DNA from: Pisaster brevispinus | Lineage: Eukaryota > Echinodermata > Asteroidea > Forcipulatida > Asteriidae | DNA length: 64,000 bases | Reading direction: 5' to 3' | NCBI GenBank assembly: GCA_023634235.1 | Contig: JAMKCF010000007.1 | Span: 14,762,592-14,826,591, forward strand | Part shown: positions 40,801 through 49,800 of the stretch, piece after piece | How positions within the stretch are numbered: position 1 is the first letter of the stretch | Layout of the letters: the number at the start of each line of letters is the position of its first letter | Notes under the pieces: model-generated | Told to the model about the DNA's origin: nothing | The model's input: the letters and a program-made list of their open reading frames with translations, nothing else | Databases searched by the model: none | Made by a program: the position numbers and the translations under genes

Positions 40801-43800
40801 GATGTGGATGTGTCACTTTCTTGTTTTGTCAAAGACTGTCAATGGACTCACATTTCAAGCGAGTGGAGTCTTTCTCTACAGCGACAACGCAACACAACAA
40901 AGTCGGATACTTTTCTAATTTTAAAAGAGTGCACAAACTTTTTGCGAAAAACATCATAGTCTGTGAAAACTTTGCTGCTTGTTTTCAAGAAATGACAGTA
41001 AAAAAAATGACAGTTGACATTATAACAGTTACCTTTTTCTGATAGATAGTGTCCTCATGTGAGTAGGGAAAAATAACAAGTCTCTAAACTCCTGATAAAT
41101 GGTGTAAATAGCCATTGCATTCGATAACCTCCCAGTGCAAAATTTGTCAACATCCCAAACGTCGGATGGGTCTTTACCTTTTTTGTACGAGTTCATTACT
41201 GACTTTTTCAGAGCGAAATTTGAAACACGACGTCAGTGGATTTCGACAACTAATGGGTCTCTACATTCCAAGGAGGAATATCTGTTAGTCAAAATGTCTT
41301 TAAGGCTGTTTTGATTGAATATCATTGAAAGTCAAGAATGCACCAAAACTTTCCCATACACAAATGTACAGACCCATTCTTCTCAGAATGATGTCATCGA
41401 ATATTTTGGATGATGACAAATTTTGCACTGGACGGGTATCGAATTCAATGGCAATGTACACCATTTTCAACGTGAGGTAAGAGAGACTTGTAATTTGTCC
41501 CCCACTCACATGAGGACTCTATTTATATGAAAAATGAGTACATCACAAAATTGAAGTGCTAAATTCCCTTGCTCTTTGTGGTGATAGGTGCACTCCAATC
41601 TGTTCAAACCAGCTCAAAAGTAAACTCACCTGATGTGCTAACTCGTGGGCAACTATAGTACAGACTCGTTGTTTTTGACTCTCTGATGAGACACCATCCT
41701 CGTAAAGGAGGGCAGTATCTCGGTAGGTGATCAGACCCCAGTTTTCCATGGCGCCAGCGGTGAAGTCCGGCAGCGCTATCATGTCTTGAGGTAAATACAA
41801 AAAGGACTGTGAGTGACAGAATCATAGAATGTCGGCATATTTCTACCCATGCCAGGTCCTGATCCAGTGCCTCAAGTAGAAGCCATTTTTGAAGGCGTCA
41901 TGCAACAGGACATGGACTACAGAGGCTTGCTTTGCTGCAGTCACAGTCACATCACTTTCACTGAAAGGAATGACGGTGTGAAAGTTAGCAACTTTCACAC
42001 CGTCATTCCGAGTTTCACACCGTCATTCCCTTCACCGTCATTCACGTCAATCCTTACACCATACTCCCCCACCATTTCATCACTCACACACCCGACCCAC
42101 CCTCACCCATAGAGCAAGGAGCATGCTCATAATACACCCCAACCCTTTACACATACTCCTAGAACTACGAGGTTCGTTCCACTATCGTCTCCGATTGATG
42201 GAGACGATACCCTCCCATACCCTGCCTTTAACCCACTGCACCCAACCAACCCTCACACTCTAGCCTCTCACAAACCACATTCATGTCTCCTGGAGTAGGA
42301 TAACAAGACTTTGTTTCAGGAAACTCGTCTGCCAACAACCGGCTCCATGGAGTGTGATGTGTTTGCCAATTCAGAAATTATTTTCGTAGTGAAATTAAAC
42401 CTAATTGTTGTTTATAATTATACTAAACTAGCTTCATTTCAGTTTTCGGTATTTTTAAGGTAAACTCAATATTGAATGCAGTACCACATGCTTGTAACTT
42501 ACCCATTTTCTCCATGGGATAAGTAACACCGTCCCCGTACAACCCATCGAAGTAATCCAAAACGGCAGCCCCCTTCTCAAGCGCATAGTCTGTCTGGTTG
42601 ATGTAGTCCTCACGGGCCCAAACACCGAACTTAGAAAAGATTGGAAACAAACAAAAAAAGGTAAACAAAAAGGTGTTGTCTTCAAATAAACAGGAACCAA
42701 CGTCTTATCCAATAAGTCAAATAATCAAACCTGTCATACAGCAGTTGCATGTTCCAAAGGACAGACAAAATACAGTTCAACTCAAGAACAGCTAAAAAGT
42801 TACCATCACAACTCACAAGTTTCTAAAAACGTGCGGGTGTGAACCACAGACAGGTTTTATAAATTATAAGTCTGTAGTGAACGAGATGACAGCTGTTTTG
42901 AGCACAGCGCCCTCTATTGACTATGTTCCGTCCCAACTTGACAATAGTATACAAATATTGACTGCTTCGAGTGCTATGGTTAAAACTACGACTCCCCGGA
43001 TCGTTCTATTTTCCCGAGGCGCAGCCAAGGGAAAATGGAACGGTCCGGGGATCACCGGATCGTTCTATTTTCCCGAGGCGCAGCCAAGGGAAAATGGAAC
43101 GGTCCGGGGATCACCGCCGAGGGAAAATGGAACGGTCCGGGGATCACCGAGGGAGTCGGAGTTTTAACCATAGCACGAGTAAAAGCAGTCAATATTTGTT
43201 TTATAACACCCCAACAGACTATTTATCATCCTCGTACACGTAACGTTCGTACGCGCATTTCAGATACACAGATGCACAACTGATTGAGTTTGAGGTTGGT
43301 AAAAAAGACGTCTGGGTACTGCGCGCGCCATGGAATAGTCGACTATTCCATGGCAAACGACTATCACACGGCCGCCGGGTTTCTAGTAAAACTAAGGACA
43401 TATCATGTGACGCGCTCTAAACCAATGAAAAGGCAGAATTTTTGTAAGGGGTGTTATAATTCCGACTATAGTTGGGACTGGTCCCAACTTGAGTGTTAAT
43501 TTTGGGACGTCCCAACTATAGTTGGGATCGCCCATAGAGTTCAACATGACAATGGATTACTGAGTGACACTTCTGCAGTCGCACAAGCTGATTAACAAAA
43601 TGTCTTTATTTCAAACCCGGGTCTCGGCTCTGTACAAACTCATGTCAAAACTGATGATGGAGCTAGAGCCGGTCGCGGGCCGTTGCCCAGGACGAGGTTT
43701 GAAATGATAGTATATCGCTCATAATGGACCGCTAAAACTAAACTCGGTGTAAATAGTGTTTTTAGGGGGTTCTGACAGCGGCCTCGTGCTCATGCCGGGT

Positions 43801-46800
43801 GACGCTTTCAGTCTCAAGAGGCATACGTGTTTAGTTTCCCTTCTCTCGGAAAACCAAAATTCTAATTAATCTAAAATATTCTCAAGGGAAAGTGGTCTTA
43901 AAAACTTCATACTATGATACTTACATGTTTTTAGTTTATTCATGGGGTGCTTTGTGTTTACTGAGATCCCAACTATAGTTGGGACGCCCCAACTTTAACA
44001 CTCAAGTTGGGACCAGTCCCAACTATAATACGGACGATTGTCAAGTTGGGACGGAACAACTATACAACTTTACGCTATTCCAAAAGAAATATTGTAATGT
44101 TTACCCGTTGATATGGTTCAAATAAAATGGTGAAATTGTCGTGAATTTTTACCCTAGAGCAATGTATATACATCCCGTAGAAGGGATCTTTGAAATCTAT
44201 ACATTGCGCACTGGCTGAATCAATTTTCATGGCGTAGGCAAAATGGGATATTTCATCTTTGGGGTTAACAGAAAGACCAAATCTTACTGAGTTAACATTA
44301 CCAACAAATTTCTTGGTAAAAAACTAATTCTAAGGTGTGGCCAAATCCAGTTGTATTACACCATAGATCAAGGTATATCTAAAGAGTGAAAAATGTTCGG
44401 TTACCAAAAAAACCCCAAAAAGCCAAAAACCCTACTATTTAGGTCTAGTGACAACCAACGAGACTTGGGATTTCTTACTTTCACACCGTTTTCTGTGGTT
44501 GTAAACTTCGCCTTGAAGTCACTGACGACGTAGCACACGAGATACGAAGACATTTTGACAGTTTCCTTGAACGTTGCTCTGATCCACCCGTCACTGAGTA
44601 CTTCATCGTCTCCACTCTTGGCCGAGTTGGCGAGGGCGTGGTACTTGGGCTCGTGCTCTAGGGTGATGGTGAATGTTGCTTTCATGGCCGGCTCGTCGAA
44701 ACACGGGAAGGCTTTACGGGCGTCGACCGGATCAAAAAATGTGCTTGATAGGAACCTGTGGATGACGATGGGAATAAATAATTTACATTTCTGGTTAAAA
44801 ATGACATACACTAAAAATAAGTCAACACTCGGTCACTTTGGAAGGTCGTTCATATTATTGCCCTTTTCACAAAAATGATTATAAATATAATCAGCCGAAA
44901 CATTACTACAGCAGGGTATGGAATAAAACGCTTATTCCAGGCCCGAAGACTGAACCCCAACCCCCCACCCCCCAAAAAAACAAATCAGGGTTGCTCGGTG
45001 TGTAGACCCGTCTTATACATTAAATATTCTTTTTACCAATTGACTCCTTGTATAATGCCGAGGGGGGGGGGTGCTGGTGGGCTGGATGATGATGTCATGC
45101 ACCTCATTTACGGCTGAAAAACGCGTAAAAAATGGGTGTTCTTGGGTGGATTTTGCGAAGTATTCTATGGAAGCTGACTCCAAAAATTGTGATGGTGACG
45201 TCATGTGAATTAGGCCAGTAGGACCTCTGAGCTAAATCTGTGGCATCCACGTTGCTCAGCTCCATGACTTTGCAAAAAAATCATAACTGTAAATTAATGC
45301 AGTCACCGTTGGATACGGAATTATTGTACTATTTTATAATCTATGGGTTTGTTTGCAAACGAAGTAAACAGTTACTTCGCACAGGCAATTTGTTTGGACA
45401 ACAAACAACACTACCCATGTAGTGACCTTACAATGCACGACCCCCACAAACAGTACATGCCCTCAAAATGTTGATATACACTTGACTTTTGATTTGTTAA
45501 GGAATAATAGCGCAGCTTTTAAATTCACATTGCCCAAAACAGGCTTCCTATTGGCGTTACAGTATAGGCCCCGGAACAACGCATCGAGAGTTACCTAGCT
45601 TGTACATTCCAGGACAATCTCTGGCAGGCAAGATGCTACACGACTTATGGAAGATTTTACATCATGTTTCATAATTTCCACATCAATTTAAGAGTTACAA
45701 AATAACAGCTAAATGAGATATGCTGCCTCTCTTCACACCAAAAGTTGATAAAGTATTATTGATGACAGTACTTTTTCCATAGTAATGTTAGATGTTACGT
45801 TTTCTTTCACTGTGCTGGGTACAATTTGTGCCTGCAGGAACTCTAGGCTCTGTGGCTCCTTTGTAGACATGTGATGTCACAGGTTTCACATGATCTACAC
45901 ATAAATATCCGATTTGTTTTAAGCAAATCTGTATCGACATATCGATCATAAAAGACGTTTTGTCCAGAGCAGAAAATGTCCACGTCGCCAAAGAAACACC
46001 AAGCGAGTCTGTTATGACTGCGTTGTTCAGAAGAACTCATGCTAGGTGAGGGATTTCAAAGGAGAAATTATTTTTCTTGAAGCTGTTTGTTCAGTTCTAA
46101 CTGTACAGCCAAACAAAAATACCCCTGAGGTTACGGGCGGGTCAGAAGGTTGGGATATCTGGCACAATGAACCCTACCTGGGATGAACCCAATGTGTGTT
46201 CTCCTAAAAAGGAGGCTCCCTGGAAGAGTTGGTCATTCCGTGACGCTTTGCGATCGGTCTCGTGATGACTGAAAGGTTTTCTTGGAAATTGTTGTGTGTT
46301 TAAATCTTCTGTTTACATCTGATAGATATACAATAACTATCTGGAAATTAATTTGTGTGTTTTTTTAGGGGGGATACCTCTGTAATCCACGCCCTGTTTC
46401 CCTCCCTCGCAGGCTCCTGAGTGTGTTTTGCTGGCGTCTTAAGATTTGCTGCACAGAAAACGCACGATGCCGCAGTCTTGCAAAATGTTTAAAAGTCGGG
46501 GTGTCACAGGTCCCAACAGGAATTACTGACATTGGGTTTTTCCGGTGACCGCATGACAAGTCTCACCAACTTTTTGTGCTAATGTTTGACGCAGTTTAGC
46601 TGCATTTACAAACACCTGGTAAGCACAAAACCTTGCTTAGCACAAAACACAATTGTTGAGCAGAAACAGGTTACCAGCCACAGTACATAAACTTTAACAC
46701 TGTTGCGACCGGTGCCGCACTCATTATTTTGCTTAGCAAAGAAATTTGCTGAGCAGCATTTTCTGCTGAACACCTCTACGAAATTAGGCCCGGTGGAATG

Positions 46801-49800
46801 GCAGGTCGAATATCATGAAATTAACTCCCTTCGATGAGGATGGATGTTGGGTCTTTGGTCACAGCTTTTTATCAACTTGTGTCTTGACCCGGACAATTTC
46901 AAACCATGCTTTCTATGTCCGAAGATTTAAAATACAACTGTTCGTCAGACCATGTTCAGACATCGACGTTAAAATTGAAATAAATTACTCGTTCGTTATT
47001 TTCATTACCCGATTTCGGTTCTTAGCAAGAAAATATTTACCTTGGTCTTCACAATTTTTCCCCCACAAGTTTTGTAAATGAAAAAAAAAAAATCTCAATC
47101 AGAATGAACGCTTCCGAAGGCAATATTGTACCCCTCTTTAAATTAACCACCCGTACATTTATCAGTAAGCAGGATATAAACAGAAGGTCATCTGTTATAC
47201 ATGATAAGGTATCGTACTATGTGTATTTAATAATCCTAAACAAGCGGTCGAAGTCCAATCAGCTTGGCAATCGGTGCACTAAACAAACAGCCACACCACC
47301 CAAATTACTATCGGTGCACCCCCCTAAATAAACTCCCATAGCATACAGTGCAAAATGCTAAATATTCAAAAATACACAAAAATTATATTTAAAAGTCTTA
47401 TAGCTTTTTTTTACTGTAAAAAGGAAATTATCCATTGACTCTTGAACTTTTATCCTCTGCTCGATTTAATGTGGGGAGTCCCAAGGCCCGTTGAGTTAAT
47501 TATTCCCCCTCCAAATAAAAAAACCCAACCGTACACCGGTGCAATTTTCCAAACGTCCCAGCATCAACCTTGAAATAATATGTCCCTACACCTCTTGGCA
47601 AATGGGACCATTTATTTCAGGGCCTATGTCGTCCAAAATACCTCAAGCTGGAAGTCAACAACCCCCAGGTTACAATTGGGCAAACTTTTTACACTGTGTC
47701 CCTTTTATTGGGCTCTCAAATCTGTCTAATAGAGAGTATTTTGAGGGTCTACCAAATTGTAATGAGGCCGACGCTCCGTTTTCTCCTTTTTTTATTGGGG
47801 TGCGCCCCTATGGGAAAAAAAAAAAGATTGCTACGTTATTTTAGCGCGTCTTCTAAAAGGAAAAGGTACAATATTTTTGCTACACGCGTTAGTAAACTAT
47901 CATAAATGTACGATTTGGTGTCCATTTTGGAAATGAAGAGAGAAGAAGAAGACATTAAGTAAATTTGTGTAAAGGACAATTCGTTTTGAAACATTTCTTT
48001 TTGAGAGAATGTTTTTGTTGTTTTTAGGATGATTGTCGCTGTTTGTTCACATACATACAGGGCGTATTTAGTCACAACTCTTCAATTGTTGCGATGCCAC
48101 AGTTTTGTAAATGCCTAAAGAACGGACGGAGGCATTACTTAACGGGTTAAAAAAAAATAAAAAATTGCCGATGTGAAAGGAGATTCTTTTCAACGGAACC
48201 CCCCCCCCCCCACACCAGCATCACTATGGCGAAGTGTGCAGAAATTTCATCTGATAGCGCCCTCTTTTGATTCAACTTCCTTCAGCTTTTGTTAGGCCGC
48301 GTCCGAATTGGCAGCCACACGGCCGTACGGCTACATCGCCGCCTCACCGTTGAGGTATAGGACGTTCTCAGCAGCATCCTAAGCAACAGTAAAAGCCGTA
48401 GCCGTATACCTGTCAGTTTGGATACAGCTTCACTATACCGTGGGGGGGGGGGGGGTACACGCTTCCACAGGGAACAGAATCCCTCTTTATGACACTGGAA
48501 TAAACGCACAATTTAAGCAATCACAGAAAATGCGCCTTTTGGAATCCTCATTGCTTCTTTACGAAGATATCACCTGCACTTTGAACTATTAGCAACCGAC
48601 AAAATTGTGCGCCGTTTGGCTTTATGACTAGCCCCCATTAAAATGCGATTCGAGTGTTGACTGATCTACTTAGCTCATGTTTAAAATAAATATGTAGTTG
48701 CACGACTCCGTTTCATGAAAGGGTTTATGAAACGAAATAGTTTGCATAACCCCGCTTAATCTCACCTTTTCTCGCCAGCTGCCGTTGTGTAAGACATCCT
48801 GTAATACCCCAAGAGGTCGTCCAGCAGAGGTCCCTGGAACTCAATGTACAATCTGTACTTGTCTCCTTTCTGTAGAGTTCCGTCCAGCTCAATCACTATG
48901 AATTGAGTATCCTCGTAAATCCAGGGTTCCTTCAATAGTTCCGGTGCCGTTCCGCCTCCATCTCGCTTCAGTGTGGTTCGTTCTTTGCCGATGGTCAGGT
49001 TCTTAGCGTGGATCAGAATGAGTTCCGTGGGTTCCAGACATTCAATTAGGATCTCCACGGAACCACTGAAGACGAAATTGGTCAGGTCTGTCCTGACCAG
49101 GAGGTCATAGGACACGGGGGAGACTGTTTGTGGGAGCCGGATGTTCTCCCATGGTTGCTTTTGAGGCTCCGGCTTGGCTGGTTCTCTGCAACAACAAATT
49201 ATGTCACATTAAAGTACACTTAACCTCATTTTACGCATCCGTTGGTTAAAATGACTTGTCTTTTCGCTACCTCAATGTTGGAGCGACTGGTCATACAGCG
49301 CCAAATAGGTACATGGTAGATAACCTAATGCCCGTACACTTTAAAGTCCCCCCTGTCAGAATTAACCCAGATTCCGGTGCCCAGGGAGCCTGACCTTTAT
49401 GTGGGTCGGTTTGACCCGGATTCTGTGTCAAACTGTCCCAAAACTATGTCAAACTGACACAGAATCCGAGTGAACAATCCATGTTTTCGGGTCAGGTTGA
49501 CCTCGGGCGAGGCGGTTCAAAGATGTAGCATAAATATTTGCTATTTTTTCGACAATGCAACACTTTGATTTGGTGACATTTTTACAGTTTGTTGTATTAT
49601 GGCCCGTTTCACACTATATACGAACTTCCCGTGAGATTCCCCGGACAGTCGGTTTGTCCTTTTCACACTTGAGTTGTTTAACCCTTGCAAACTCCCTGGG
49701 GAAAACAACAACATTTCCAGGGAAACTGCTACCCCTGCGTTGAGTCAGATAACCCCGGGGTAAGCAAATCGAGTGTTCATTTTCCAACGGAAAACCGCAT

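Larger units (their letters stand above)
42925..44057. mobile_element. Nested foldback element with CCCAACTATAGTTGGG arms
   Basis: The outer ends GTTCCGTCCCAACTTGACAA (42925) and its complement (ending 44057) pair. The inner arms pair at 43461-43529 and 43965-44034, containing GGGACTGGTCCCAACTTGAG. The left arm is split by a second palindromic element (about 42946-43460). In the A4-A3 intron. Confidence 0.78.
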
